Positions 1 to 8,940 of a DNA stretch of 64,000 nucleotides are shown in pieces. A program made the translations under genes and the position numbers. Origin of the DNA: Methylococcaceae bacterium UBA6146 (lineage in GTDB: Bacteria; Pseudomonadota; Gammaproteobacteria; Methylococcales; Methylomonadaceae); contig DIUY01000012.1 in NCBI GenBank assembly GCA_002422395.1, positions 124,001 through 188,000 of the forward strand, in the 5' to 3' direction. The notes beneath the pieces are model-generated. The model made no database searches and was not told the DNA's origin. It saw only the letters and a list, made by a program, of their open reading frames with translations. Positions within the stretch are counted from its first letter, which is position 1. Each line of letters begins with the position of its first letter.

Positions 1-885
1 TAAGCCGCCTTGCCCCAAAATAATGCGGCTTTCTCCGTTGGGTAAAATGACCCTAAACTCAAGGGGAGCGGAAAACTTGCCTTCTGACCACGCGTTCAGT
101 GTCGCCGTTATCTTGGGGCGGTCTTGAGCGTGGATAAGTTTGAAGATGCTTTTGGTGGTTGGCTTGAATTTTTCGGGGGAAACGCCATAGATTTTATAGG
201 TTTCCTCAGACCAGTCTATCTGCCGTGACCTAAGGTCTATCGTCCAGCTACCGATATGCGCGGCTTGTTGCGATTGGGATAAAAACTCCGTTTTGCGTTG
301 CAGTTGAAAGCGTTCTTTAGCTTTTTCCTCATAATCCCGAAACAGCAGACAGATCAGCATCGTGGCGACGGGATAAAACCCGACTATTGCTAAGCCTGCT
401 TCTTGAACAAATTTGTGGCCGAAACCATGTGGCAGCAGCAAAAATGTGGCGAGTAAGGCGGTATGCACCAGTAAGCCAAACGCCCAAAAATACCACGCGC
501 GTATGGAAGCTATTTTGTTATGCCATAGGTAATAAAACAGTACGCCGATAGCGGCCGACCCAATAATGCTGGTTTCGCCCACAATCAAGCCCATACCGCC
601 CAAAACAAACCGGTATGCCCCAGCGATAATGGCGCTGATTGAGGCGACTAATGGGCCGCCAATTAGCCCCGCCACAGAAAGTACGATTGTCCTGCCGTCA
701 AAGATAATGCCGGGCATGTAGTTGACTGGGGTCATCATGCCCGCAACGGCGACGCCGCCAAAGAGGATGCCAAAGATAAACCGTGTGCTAGAGGTGTGGC
801 GTTTGTTGCGCGAGATGACCACTTGATAAGCCGCAACCAATCCTATCAGTAGAATGATGTTTTGGATAAGATTGATAATAATCAT
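1..885 (-). CDS. Membrane sensor protein with 5TM-LYT and PAS domains, C-terminus cut off by window edge
   Basis: The reading frame starts with ATG at 885 and stays open to base 1 (295 codons), so the C-terminal part lies outside the window. The first ~190 residues are a string of hydrophobic segments with Gly-rich turns (GGPLVAS, YRFVLGGMG, GETSIIG) like the 5TM receptor domain of LytS-type sensors. A cytoplasmic linker follows, then a PAS fold from about residue 205 (AAHIGSWTIDL, then YGVSPEKF). Proteins of this layout usually end in a GGDEF, EAL or histidine kinase domain, but the output domain is not visible here. The start has no convincing Shine-Dalgarno sequence. The ligand is unknown, and a signalling role is inferred from domain order only. 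Confidence 0.8.
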   Translation of the reverse strand, partial: MIIINLIQNIILLIGLVAAYQVVISRNKRHTSSTRFIFGILFGGVAVAGMMTPVNYMPGIIFDGRTIVLSVAGLIGGPLVASISAIIAGAYRFVLGGMGLIVGETSIIGSAAIGVLFYYLWHNKIASIRAWYFWAFGLLVHTALLATFLLLPHGFGHKFVQEAGLAIVGFYPVATMLICLLFRDYEEKAKERFQLQRKTEFLSQSQQAAHIGSWTIDLRSRQIDWSEETYKIYGVSPEKFKPTTKSIFKLIHAQDRPKITATLNAWSEGKFSAPLEFRVILPNGESRIILGQGGL

Positions 886-1058
886 GGATTATTTTTTAGG
901 GACGCCGGTTATGAACCTAAGAGTCCCGCTTATGGGTTAGGTGGGCGAGAGAGGTTGTGAAGCTGTTCGGTTTTTGCCGCTAAATAACATGTTCCGCATG
1001 AGGCACCCGCTGGCCGCAATATACTTTGTTTCGAAACGAAAAACCCTTAATTTTTTTT

Positions 1059-1145
1059 GGAAGTGCTAAACATTCAAATGTTTAAGCGATAGCGGAGCCA
1101 AAAAACATGTTTTTTGGCTCCAAAATATCATTACCACCATTTTTT
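1059..1145 (-). repeat. Dispersed nested-palindrome repeat, copy 1
   Basis: Read on the minus strand, this matches the copies at 8189-8285 and 15530-15625 over most of its length. The shared core runs GGTAATGATATTTTGGA, then a palindrome centred on ACATGT, then CATTTGAATGTT and CACT(T/A)CC. In this copy the central palindrome (1094-1121) is perfect over 28 bases. The outer end near 1140 is degenerate compared with copy 2. Confidence 0.85.
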
Positions 1146-1259
1146 CATGGTCTCGTGGACAATAAGCACATGCTCAAAAATTTTAGGGCCACGACTACAC
1201 GGCTAAACAAGAAACCGCCGAGATGCCGACATCATTTGCTTGTTCTATTGTTGTTAGAA

Positions 1260-1307
1260 GTAGGGTGGGCAGGCTGTTTTGCCCACCGATTTGTCTGCCC
1301 ACCCTAC
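1260..1307. repeat. 13-bp perfect inverted repeat (GTAGGGTGGGCAG type)
   Basis: GTAGGGTGGGCAG at 1260-1272 is the exact reverse complement of 1295-1307. The 22-base loop carries a further partial copy (TTTTGCCCACC). Short GTAGGGTGGGCA/TGCCCACCCTAC hairpins are common dispersed intergenic repeats in environmental bacteria. There is no T-run next to it, so it is not an obvious terminator. Only this copy is present in the window. Confidence 0.7.
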
Positions 1308-1502
1308 ACGGCTTATGCTTGTCCGTCCGAGTTCGAGTTTTTAAAAAGTGATTTGCAAGGCGCTATTTCGTGCTGTCAAGGTTATCATGATGTGGACGCA
1401 TTATGAATAATGCGGAATCTGACGCCCCCTGCAATCCTTTAGATAACACTGTTTTGGAATCAACTGGGCGAACACGCACCAAGACTTTAGGACACACAAA
1501 CA

Positions 1503-3458
1503 ATGTACGAACAAGTTTCCCACTCATTATTAAACGCCATTCTGGATGATTTAAAACCAGAAATACGCCGCCAGGATTTACGGCATTTTTATACCCGTCT
1601 GGGCGCTAATTTTTACGCCATTTATTCGCTGTTTTTCACTCTCTACGGCCACCGTGATGACTTTAAGCCGCAGATGCTGAAGTTAGTGGAAACGATGGCG
1701 AAGGGTTATATCAACCGTTCTGCGGAATTGGAACGGGTGGATATTGAACGCGAGCAAGACCACAACTGGTTTTTGTCGCAGCAATGGGTGGGGGTGGCGC
1801 TGTACACCAACGGCTTTGCCGAAAATTTGGACGATTTGGCGGATAAAACCGCTTATTTTCAGGAGCTTGGCGTCAATATGGTGCATATCATGCCGATTTT
1901 GATGTGCCCCACCGGAAAAAGTGACGGCGGCTATGCGATTAGCGATTTCCGGCAAATCGACGACCGGATTGGCGATCTGGAGGATTTGCGCCGCGTTGCC
2001 AAGGAATTCAGGAAACGCGACATTTTGCTGGTGCTGGACATTGTGCTTAACCATACGTCTGATGAACACGAATGGGCCAAACGCGCGATCAGGGGCGAAC
2101 ACCGTTATCAGGATTATTACTATATGTTCGACAATCGGGAAATTCCCGACATGTTCGAGCAATCCATGCCGGAAGTTTTCCCTGAGAGTGATCCGGGCAA
2201 TTTCACTTGGAACGCCGAGTTGCAAAAATGGGTGATGACGGTTTTCCACGATTACCAATGGGATTTGAATTACAGCAACCCCGAAGTGTTCATTGAAATG
2301 CTCGACATCATCCTATTTTGGGCCAACCAAGGCGTGGATGTGTTGCGCCTTGATGCGGTGGCTTTTTTGTGGAAAAAAATCGGCACCGCCTGCCAAAACG
2401 AGCGCAACGCGCATTTGCTGTTGCAATTGATGAAGGATTGCTGCCAAGTGACCGCCCCCAGCGTGCTGTTTATCGCCGAAGCCATTGTCGCGCCGGTTGA
2501 GCTCATCAAGTATTTCGGCGAAGACGCGATTATCGCCAAGGAATGTGAGATTGCGTATAACGCCACGTTCATGGCATTGCTGTGGGATGGCATCGCCACC
2601 CAAAACACCAAGCTGCTTTATCAAGGGCTGAAAAGCCTGCCGGATAAGTTGGAGCGGGCGACGTGGCTTAATTATGTGCGCTGCCACGATGACATTGGGT
2701 TTGGTTTTGATGACAATGATGTGCGGGCGGTCGGTTATGAGCCTTATGCGCACCGGAAGTTTCTGGTCGATTATTTCTGCGGTGATTTTGAAAATTCCCC
2801 CGCCAAGGGCATGGCGTTTATGCGCAATGAAACCACGGGGGATGCCCGTATCTGTGGCTCATTGGCGTCATTAGCAGGGCTGGAGGCGGCACAGGAAAAC
2901 GGTGATGCTGTATTGACCGCAACGGCGGTCAATAAAATCCTCTTGCTGCATAGCCTGATCTTGGCGTTTGGCGGTATTCCTTTGCTATATAATGGTGATG
3001 CCTTGGGCGTGGTCAACGATTACAGTTACCGAGATGATCCCAGCAAAAGCGATGACAGCCGCTGGATCCATCGTCCCAAAATCAATTGGGAGCGGGCTGA
3101 ATTGCGCAAAAAACAAGGCACGGTGGAATATAGCATTTTCACCGCGATGAAAAAAATGATAGCTATCCGTAAAGAAACCAGCGCATTTGCCGATTTCAAC
3201 AACCGTGAATTGCTTGATCCCAGCAATGAACACTTGCTGTGCTTTACCCGCTTTAACCATCAGCGGCCTTCGGAGCGGGTGCTGGTGATTGCCAATTTTG
3301 ACGCCAATCCCCAGTATCTTGATCTGGACACGCTTGGCGCTAAAGGCATAAACCCGCACGGCCAATTCATTGATTTGGTCAGCGGCAGAAAACCCGCCCA
3401 GTATGACCGCCGGGTTGTTTTGAAAGGCCATCAATTTTATTGGTTGACGGAGATATAA
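1503..3458 (+). CDS. ams: Amylosucrase (sucrose glucosyltransferase, GH13)
   Basis: Amylosucrase (EC 2.4.1.4) uses sucrose to build alpha-1,4-glucan and releases fructose. The 651-residue length fits the family. GH13 motifs are all present: DIVLNHTSDEHEW, the nucleophile Asp284 in VLRLDAVAFLW, the acid/base Glu326 in FIAEAI, and the transition-state Asp396 in VRCHDDIGFG. Spacing matches the Neisseria polysaccharea enzyme (Asp286, Glu328, Asp393). AGGA about 12 bases upstream supports the ATG at 1503. In halotolerant methanotrophs, ams is often clustered with sucrose phosphate synthase, its phosphatase and fructokinase; none is next to it here, so sucrose synthesis genes, if present, lie elsewhere. 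The enzyme is probably cytoplasmic (no signal peptide) and would link sucrose breakdown to glycogen storage. Confidence 0.95.
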   Translation: MYEQVSHSLLNAILDDLKPEIRRQDLRHFYTRLGANFYAIYSLFFTLYGHRDDFKPQMLKLVETMAKGYINRSAELERVDIEREQDHNWFLSQQWVGVALYTNGFAENLDDLADKTAYFQELGVNMVHIMPILMCPTGKSDGGYAISDFRQIDDRIGDLEDLRRVAKEFRKRDILLVLDIVLNHTSDEHEWAKRAIRGEHRYQDYYYMFDNREIPDMFEQSMPEVFPESDPGNFTWNAELQKWVMTVFHDYQWDLNYSNPEVFIEMLDIILFWANQGVDVLRLDAVAFLWKKIGTACQNERNAHLLLQLMKDCCQVTAPSVLFIAEAIVAPVELIKYFGEDAIIAKECEIAYNATFMALLWDGIATQNTKLLYQGLKSLPDKLERATWLNYVRCHDDIGFGFDDNDVRAVGYEPYAHRKFLVDYFCGDFENSPAKGMAFMRNETTGDARICGSLASLAGLEAAQENGDAVLTATAVNKILLLHSLILAFGGIPLLYNGDALGVVNDYSYRDDPSKSDDSRWIHRPKINWERAELRKKQGTVEYSIFTAMKKMIAIRKETSAFADFNNRELLDPSNEHLLCFTRFNHQRPSERVLVIANFDANPQYLDLDTLGAKGINPHGQFIDLVSGRKPAQYDRRVVLKGHQFYWLTEI

Positions 3459-3552
3459 AAAAAGGGGGGGGGCGTAAAGCTCACGGGCTGACGGGTTTTG
3501 CAAGCCGGCCACCAACATGTTTACCATAAATCCGAGCAGGAGCTTATTAGTC

Positions 3553-6240
3553 ATGGCTGATGAACATCGTATTCCGCTATCAGAACTCGAAGGTCGCTTG
3601 AATTGCCCCAGTACAGGGCTTAACAATGCCGAAGCCCAGCGCCGTCTGCCCCAATACGGCAGTAATGAATTGCACGTCCGCAAGGAAACCCCTGAAATCC
3701 TAAAGTTTCTAAGCCAGTTCGCCAATTTTTTTGCACTGTTGCTGTTTGTCGGGTCGGTGCTGGCTTTCTTTGCCGATTATCTGCAACCAGGCCAAGGCAA
3801 TTTTTATATCGGTGTGGCTTTGTTGGCAGTATTGCTGATCAATGCCTTATTCACTTACGTCCAAGAACACGAAAGTGAACGCATTATGGAAAGCTTCCGT
3901 AATATGTTGCCGCTGATGATTTCTGTGTTAAGGGATGGCAAAGTGGAGCGTATCCAAGCCAAATTGCTGGTGCCCGGTGATGTGATGTTGCTGGAAGAAG
4001 GCGACCGTATTCCCGCCGATGGGCGGCTGATTGAGGTCAACCAGCTTAAGGTTGACCATTCTTCGCTGACAGGCGAGAGCGAGCCACAACTGCGTAAGCT
4101 GGATTGTACTCATGACCGTTTGCTGGAAAGCCGCAATATGGTGTTTTCCGGTACGTTGGTGCAAAGCGGCAACGGCAAAGCGTTGGTCTATGCGACGGGG
4201 ATGCACACGCAAATCGGACGGATTGTCCAGCTCACTAAAGAGACCACACAGGTCGAGACGCCTATCCGCAAAGAACTGAAACGTTTTATCCGCATCATTT
4301 CAGGGATTGCAATCACTTTGGGCATATTGTTTTTCATTCTCAGTATCCTGCTGGGCAAGCCCCTTATTGGCAGCCTGATTTTTGCTATCGGCATTATTGT
4401 CGCTAATGTCCCTGAAGGTTTGTTGCCGACCGTGACGCTGGCATTGACGATGGCCTCGCGGCGGATGGCAAAAAAAAATGCCCTGATCAGGAATCTGGAA
4501 GCTGTTGAAACGCTAGGCTCGACAACGGTCATCTGCACCGACAAAACCGGCACGATCACCCAGAACCGGATGAAAGTGACCACGCTGGTGCTGGGCAACC
4601 ATGAATGGCACGCCTATCAAAGCGGACTGAAACAGGCTAGGGGGCTGGACGAAGCCTGGGCGGCCATAGCCTTGTGTAACAACGCCCGCTTGTCCGGTAA
4701 GACATATCTTGGCGATCCGACTGAAGGCGCTTTACTGGTCTTTGCCCAGCGCTTGAAGCCAATGGATGATTTGCCGATCAGTTTCCCACGGCTTCATGAA
4801 AGCCCGTTTGATTCAGCCACCAAACGTATGATCACCACTCATCGTGGGCTAAGCGGCCAGCCAAACCTTGCCTATATGAAAGGTGCGCCGGAAGTGGTGT
4901 TCGGTAAATGCAAGCAAATCCTGCTGGAAGATGGGATAGTGGATTTTGGTTCGGCGGCCAGGCAACAGGCCTTAAAAATCTATGAACGCTTGGCGGCTCG
5001 TGGTGAACGGGTTCTTGCCCTGGCTTACAAAACGACCGATGTGGCGCGGGCCAGTGAGGAAGGGTTTATTTATCTTGGGCTGGTAGGAATGCTTGATCCT
5101 CCGCGCCCGGAAATCGCCGATGCGGTTGATAAGTGCCGGACGGCCGGTATCCGTGTCTTTATGATTACTGGGGATTATCACGTCACCGCCGAAGCTATCG
5201 CCAGGCAAGTGGGGCTTTACACGGGGGACGGTGAGGTTGTTGGCGGCGAGCAGCTGGAGACTATGAGTGCGGCGGAGTTGTCAAAAGTGTTGGACAGCCG
5301 TGAACTGGTTTTCGCCCGCTCTACGCCGTTGCAAAAACTGCAAATCGTCCAAGCTTTGCAAAAGAAAGGCGAGGTTGTCACCGTGACGGGGGATGGCGTC
5401 AACGATGCGCCCGCCCTAAAAAACGCCGACATGGGTGTGGCGATGGGGTTGTCGGGCACTGAAGTGGCCAAGGAAGCGGCGGATATGGTGTTGATGGATG
5501 ATAACTTCGCCACTATTGTCACTGCCATTGAAGAAGGGCGGGCCATTTTTTCCAACATCAAAAAGTTTATCGCTTATATCTTGACCAGCAACATACCTGA
5601 GATATTGCCGTTCATCGCTTTCGTTACCCTGAATGCCCCGTTGGCGCTGACCGTAGTGCTGATCCTCAGCATTGATCTTGGCACTGATTTGTTGCCGGCT
5701 CTAGGCCTAGGGAGTGAACGGCCTGAGGTTGATGTGATGAAGTTGCCGCCCCGTAAGCGGGATGAACGGTTGTTGACTTGGCCGCTGTTGACCATGAGTT
5801 ATGGCGTCATGGGGACGATTCAGGCGGCGGCGGGTTTTTTTGCATTTTTTGTGGTGTTGGCCCAAGGTGGCTGGGTTTGGGGCGGCTCTTTACCGGAAAC
5901 GGGGCTGCTGTACAAAACGGCGGTCACGGCATTTTTCGCGGCTGTGGTTATTTGTCAGATTGCCGATGTGTTGATTTGCCGGACCCGGCGGCAAAGCATC
6001 CTGTCGGTGGGGATTTTTTCCAATAAACTGGTTTGGCTAGGCATCTTCACCGAACTGGGCCTGGTGGCTGCCGTGTCCCATGTTCCATTTTTACAGCCTT
6101 TTTTTGGCACTGCGCCGATAGGCTGGTTCGAGCTTTCCCTTGGTGTGCCGTTTGCCTTGCTTATTTTGCTTGGCGACGAATGCCGCCGTTGGCAAATCAG
6201 GCGCGGTAACCCTTTCGTGCAACGCTGGTTGGCTTGGTGA
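3553..6240 (+). CDS. P-type cation ATPase of the Na+/K+-ATPase-like (P2C) group
   Basis: An 895-residue cation pump. It has the A-domain TGES loop, the phosphorylation motif DKTGTIT (Asp330), the hinge TGDGVNDAPAL and about ten membrane segments. The membrane core closely resembles animal Na+/K+-ATPase alpha: ANVPEGLL (Glu288), TSNIPE (Ser679, Asn680, Glu683) and IDLGTDLLPAL (Asp708, Asp712). These correspond to Ser775, Asn776, Glu779, Asp804 and Asp808 of the animal enzyme with identical spacing. No beta subunit gene is adjacent. An ATG exists 12 codons earlier at 3517, but AGGAG at 3538-3542 sits correctly for the start at 3553. Na+ and K+ as substrates are inferred from ligand conservation. 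A Ca2+ or other P2 pump is less likely. Confidence 0.88.
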   Translation: MADEHRIPLSELEGRLNCPSTGLNNAEAQRRLPQYGSNELHVRKETPEILKFLSQFANFFALLLFVGSVLAFFADYLQPGQGNFYIGVALLAVLLINALFTYVQEHESERIMESFRNMLPLMISVLRDGKVERIQAKLLVPGDVMLLEEGDRIPADGRLIEVNQLKVDHSSLTGESEPQLRKLDCTHDRLLESRNMVFSGTLVQSGNGKALVYATGMHTQIGRIVQLTKETTQVETPIRKELKRFIRIISGIAITLGILFFILSILLGKPLIGSLIFAIGIIVANVPEGLLPTVTLALTMASRRMAKKNALIRNLEAVETLGSTTVICTDKTGTITQNRMKVTTLVLGNHEWHAYQSGLKQARGLDEAWAAIALCNNARLSGKTYLGDPTEGALLVFAQRLKPMDDLPISFPRLHESPFDSATKRMITTHRGLSGQPNLAYMKGAPEVVFGKCKQILLEDGIVDFGSAARQQALKIYERLAARGERVLALAYKTTDVARASEEGFIYLGLVGMLDPPRPEIADAVDKCRTAGIRVFMITGDYHVTAEAIARQVGLYTGDGEVVGGEQLETMSAAELSKVLDSRELVFARSTPLQKLQIVQALQKKGEVVTVTGDGVNDAPALKNADMGVAMGLSGTEVAKEAADMVLMDDNFATIVTAIEEGRAIFSNIKKFIAYILTSNIPEILPFIAFVTLNAPLALTVVLILSIDLGTDLLPALGLGSERPEVDVMKLPPRKRDERLLTWPLLTMSYGVMGTIQAAAGFFAFFVVLAQGGWVWGGSLPETGLLYKTAVTAFFAAVVICQIADVLICRTRRQSILSVGIFSNKLVWLGIFTELGLVAAVSHVPFLQPFFGTAPIGWFELSLGVPFALLILLGDECRRWQIRRGNPFVQRWLAW

Positions 6241-6430
6241 AGCTTGCTTGTATAGGCAAATAAAATAAGCGGAAGCTGGGCAATTGAGGCGCGAAGAAAA
6301 GGAATAGGGGTTGACAATTTTGCATGGGTATTATTTTTCTGCATTACCTAATATAATGCGATATAATGCTTTGTTAAATAAACAGTTCCCCGCGCCTTCG
6401 CGCCTTCTAATTTTTCCAACAGGTAAATCC

Positions 6431-8182
6431 ATGCTCAATGATGTTTCACCATTACCCTCTTTCCGTGATTTAGCGCTGATAGATCCGGTGCTAAAGGCAC
6501 TGGATGATGTCGGTTATGAAACACCTTCGCCGATTCAGGCACAAGTGATCCCCTATATGCTGCAAGGCAAAGATGTTTTGGGGCAAGCACAAACAGGGAC
6601 CGGCAAGACCGCCGCTTTCGCATTGCCTATTTTGTCGCGTATCGATCTTAAACAAAAAGATCCGCAAGTTTTAGTTTTAGCGCCAACCCGCGAATTGGCC
6701 ATACAAGTCGCTGAAGCGTTCCAACGTTATGCGGCGCATTTAAAAGGCTTCCACGTTTTGCCTATTTATGGCGGACAGGATTACAGCACCCAGCTGCGCC
6801 AGTTAAAACGTGGCGCCCATGTGGTTGTCGGCACACCAGGCCGTGTTATGGACCATATGCGTAAAGGCACGTTAAATTTGGATGGTTTGAGCACCTTGGT
6901 GCTTGATGAAGCCGATGAAATGTTGCGTATGGGTTTTATTGATGATGTCGAATGGATACTTGAGCAAACGCCGGATGAACGGCAAATTGCCCTGTTTTCA
7001 GCAACCATGCCGACTGTGATCCGTAAAATCGCCCAGGAATATTTGCACGAACCGCAACAAGTCACCATTAAAGTGACCACGGCCTCTGCCGAAAATATTC
7101 GCCAACGCTTCTGGGTGGTCAGCGGGGTACATAAACTGGACGCGCTGACCCGCATCTTGGAAGTGGAAACTTTCGATGGCATGATTATTTTCGTTAGAAC
7201 CAAAACCGCAACAGTCGAATTGGCAGAAAAACTCGAAGCACGGGGCTATTCGGCGGCGGCTATTAATGGTGATATGTCGCAGTCGCTCCGCGAGCGTTCC
7301 ATCAACAACCTAAAAAATGGCAAGTTGGATATTTTGATTGCCACCGATGTGGCGGCCCGCGGCCTCGATGTTGACCGTATCACTCATGTTGTCAATTACG
7401 ATATTCCTTACGACACCGAATCTTATGTGCATCGCATTGGCCGGACGGGTCGGGCTGGACGTACCGGTGACGCGATCTTGTTTATTGCGCCTAGGGAAAG
7501 GAAGTTATTGCTGAACATTGAAAAGGCAACCAAGCAAAAAGTTGAAGAAATGGGTCTGCCTTCAACCGAAGTGATCAACAACAAGCGTATTGCCAAGTTT
7601 AAACAAAGCATTACCGATACATTAGCTGCTGAAGAGCTTAGTTTTTTTACCCAACTGATAGAACAGTATCAGCAAGAACATAATGTGCCCGCTTTGGAAA
7701 TTGCGTCGGCGCTGGCAAAATTGGTGCAGGGCGATAATCCTTTGTTAATGCAGAATCCGCCTAAAAAATCTAAGGAACGGGATGAATCGAGGCCACCGCG
7801 TGCGGATCGTGATGATCGTCCAGGCAGAGGCGAGCGTAAACCTAGGCGTGAATTTGGCGGCGGTGCAGATATTGAATTGGAAGTGTACCGCATCGAAGTG
7901 GGTCACGCCCATGGCGTCAAGCCAGGCAATATCGTTGGTGCGATTGCTAATGAAACTGGAATTGCCGGTGAACATATTGCCCGTATCAAGATTGAAGATG
8001 ACTACAGCACGGTCGAGTTGCCTGCTGGGATGCCTAAGGAATTGTTGAACGAACTGAAGAAAATTCGGGTGGCAGGGCAGCAGCTGAATATTTCAAAAAT
8101 GGACGGCAGCATCAAGAAAGTGGAAAAAAGCAAAAAAAGACTCAGCTCACCTTCAAGAAGGGCTAAACCGAAAGAAGATTAA
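6431..8182 (+). CDS. deaD: DEAD-box RNA helicase DeaD/CsdA
   Basis: A 583-residue ATP-dependent RNA helicase acting in ribosome assembly and mRNA turnover, often cold-induced. Helicase motifs appear in order: Q-motif region (SFRDLAL, then PSPIQAQ), AQTGTGKT, PTRELAIQ, GTPGR, DEADEML, SAT, VRTKT, ATDVAARGLD and HRIGRTGRAGR. The C-terminus carries a basic, Arg-rich linker and a DbpA-type RNA-binding domain (VGHAHGVKPGNIVGAI), then a Lys/Ser-rich tail. The frame is open upstream to a TTG at 6311. The ATG at 6431, after AACAGGTAAATCC, matches the normal DeaD N-terminus and is preferred. The ~190-base leader between the ATPase gene and this start is AT-rich; DeaD mRNAs in other gammaproteobacteria have long regulatory leaders. 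Confidence 0.95.
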   Translation: MLNDVSPLPSFRDLALIDPVLKALDDVGYETPSPIQAQVIPYMLQGKDVLGQAQTGTGKTAAFALPILSRIDLKQKDPQVLVLAPTRELAIQVAEAFQRYAAHLKGFHVLPIYGGQDYSTQLRQLKRGAHVVVGTPGRVMDHMRKGTLNLDGLSTLVLDEADEMLRMGFIDDVEWILEQTPDERQIALFSATMPTVIRKIAQEYLHEPQQVTIKVTTASAENIRQRFWVVSGVHKLDALTRILEVETFDGMIIFVRTKTATVELAEKLEARGYSAAAINGDMSQSLRERSINNLKNGKLDILIATDVAARGLDVDRITHVVNYDIPYDTESYVHRIGRTGRAGRTGDAILFIAPRERKLLLNIEKATKQKVEEMGLPSTEVINNKRIAKFKQSITDTLAAEELSFFTQLIEQYQQEHNVPALEIASALAKLVQGDNPLLMQNPPKKSKERDESRPPRADRDDRPGRGERKPRREFGGGADIELEVYRIEVGHAHGVKPGNIVGAIANETGIAGEHIARIKIEDDYSTVELPAGMPKELLNELKKIRVAGQQLNISKMDGSIKKVEKSKKRLSSPSRRAKPKED

Positions 8183-8188
8183 ATGATT

Positions 8189-8285
8189 TTGGTGGTGGTA
8201 AAAAGGGTAATGATATTTTGGATTCAAAAAAGCATGTTTTTTGAATCCGCTGTCACGTAAGCATTTGAATGTTTACCACTACCAA
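8189..8285 (+). repeat. Dispersed nested-palindrome repeat, copy 2 (most complete)
   Basis: A 97-bp element starting 7 bases after the deaD stop codon. Its ends are a 14-bp inverted repeat with one mismatch: TTGGTGGTGGTAAA at 8189-8202 and TTTACCACTACCAA at 8272-8285. Inside are a palindromic arm at 8220-8248 centred on GCATG and a short hairpin AACATT/ATGTT-like sequence near 8262-8274. The whole element can fold into a branched hairpin. It lies between the convergent genes deaD and dcd. Confidence 0.88.
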
Positions 8286-8294
8286 TGATTTTTT

Positions 8295-8313
8295 GGGGGC
8301 GATTCTAGCCCCC
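8295..8313. terminator. GC stem between convergent deaD and dcd
   Basis: GGGGGC (8295-8300) and GCCCCC (8308-8313) form a 6-bp stem with a 7-base loop, 18 bases beyond the dcd stop codon. A run of T precedes it on the plus strand, but neither strand has a proper T-run after the stem. A terminator role is therefore only possible. Confidence 0.3.
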
Positions 8314-8331
8314 TTACCACGTTGCTAAAAA

Positions 8332-8898
8332 TTACGCTTTGGGCAGCGTAACGCCAGTTTGTCCCTGATATTTACCGCTCCGGTCTTTATAGGATGTGGC
8401 GCAAATTTCATCCCCACTAAAAAACAGCATTTGCGCCACGCCTTCATTCGCATAGATTTTGGCTGGCAGCGGCGATGTGTTGGAAAACTCCAGCGTCACA
8501 TGGCCTTCCCATTCCGGTTCCAACGGCGTGACATTCACAATGATGCCGCATCGGGCATATGTCGATTTGCCCAAACAAATGGTTAACACTTCACGGGGAA
8601 TACGGAAGAATTCAACGGTTCTGGCCAAAGCAAAGGAATTGGGGGGGATGATACATACCTCAGATTTCACATCAACAAAGCTGTTTGAATCAAAATCTTT
8701 GGGGTCAACAATGACTGAATTGATATTGGTGAAAATTTTGAATTCATCAGAACACCGGACATCGTAGCCATAACTTGATGTGCCATAAGAAATGACTTTG
8801 CCCTTTTCCGACTCCCTGACTTGGCCGTGTTCAAATGGCTCTATCATACCGTGCTGTTCCGCCATACGGCGTATCCATTTATCCGACTTAATGCTCAT
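8332..8898 (-). CDS. dcd: dCTP deaminase
   Basis: Deaminates dCTP to dUTP, supplying dUMP for thymidylate synthesis. The protein has 188 residues, the usual length. It begins MSIKSDKWIRRMA and carries the family motifs SSYGYDVRC, GKSTYARCG (phosphate-binding loop), TPLEPEWEGHVTLE and the C-terminal YQGQTGVTLPKA lid. The frame extends upstream to 9006 and would overlap apbC, but the extra residues do not resemble the family, so the ATG at 8898 is preferred. It follows apbC on the same strand with 88 bases between, including a terminator-like hairpin, so it may have its own promoter. The apbC-dcd neighbourhood also occurs in pseudomonads. Confidence 0.95.
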   Translation of the reverse strand: MSIKSDKWIRRMAEQHGMIEPFEHGQVRESEKGKVISYGTSSYGYDVRCSDEFKIFTNINSVIVDPKDFDSNSFVDVKSEVCIIPPNSFALARTVEFFRIPREVLTICLGKSTYARCGIIVNVTPLEPEWEGHVTLEFSNTSPLPAKIYANEGVAQMLFFSGDEICATSYKDRSGKYQGQTGVTLPKA

Positions 8899-8940
8899 GA
8901 AATGTTGGCTACCTAATTGATTAAAATCGCGAATATTAAC

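Larger units (their letters stand above)
886..1502. other. 617-bp intergenic region between divergent sensor and amylosucrase genes
   Basis: No gene is supported here. The stretch holds one copy of a dispersed palindromic repeat (about 1059-1145) and an unrelated 13-bp inverted repeat (1260-1307). Promoters for the two flanking, divergently transcribed genes must lie here, but I could not pick out a clear one. Confidence 0.6.

Noticed and set aside
1107..1406. 99-residue open frame between the sensor and amylosucrase genes
   Set aside because: Its ATG is the centre of the palindromic repeat and its middle crosses the GTAGGGTGGGCA inverted repeat. No ribosome site and no family resemblance. 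Judged a chance frame.
6311..6367. TTGACA at 6311 with TATAAT-like boxes near 6353 and 6362 before deaD
   Set aside because: The spacing between the -35 and either -10 box is far from 17 bases. A promoter is likely in this leader, but this pairing does not support one.
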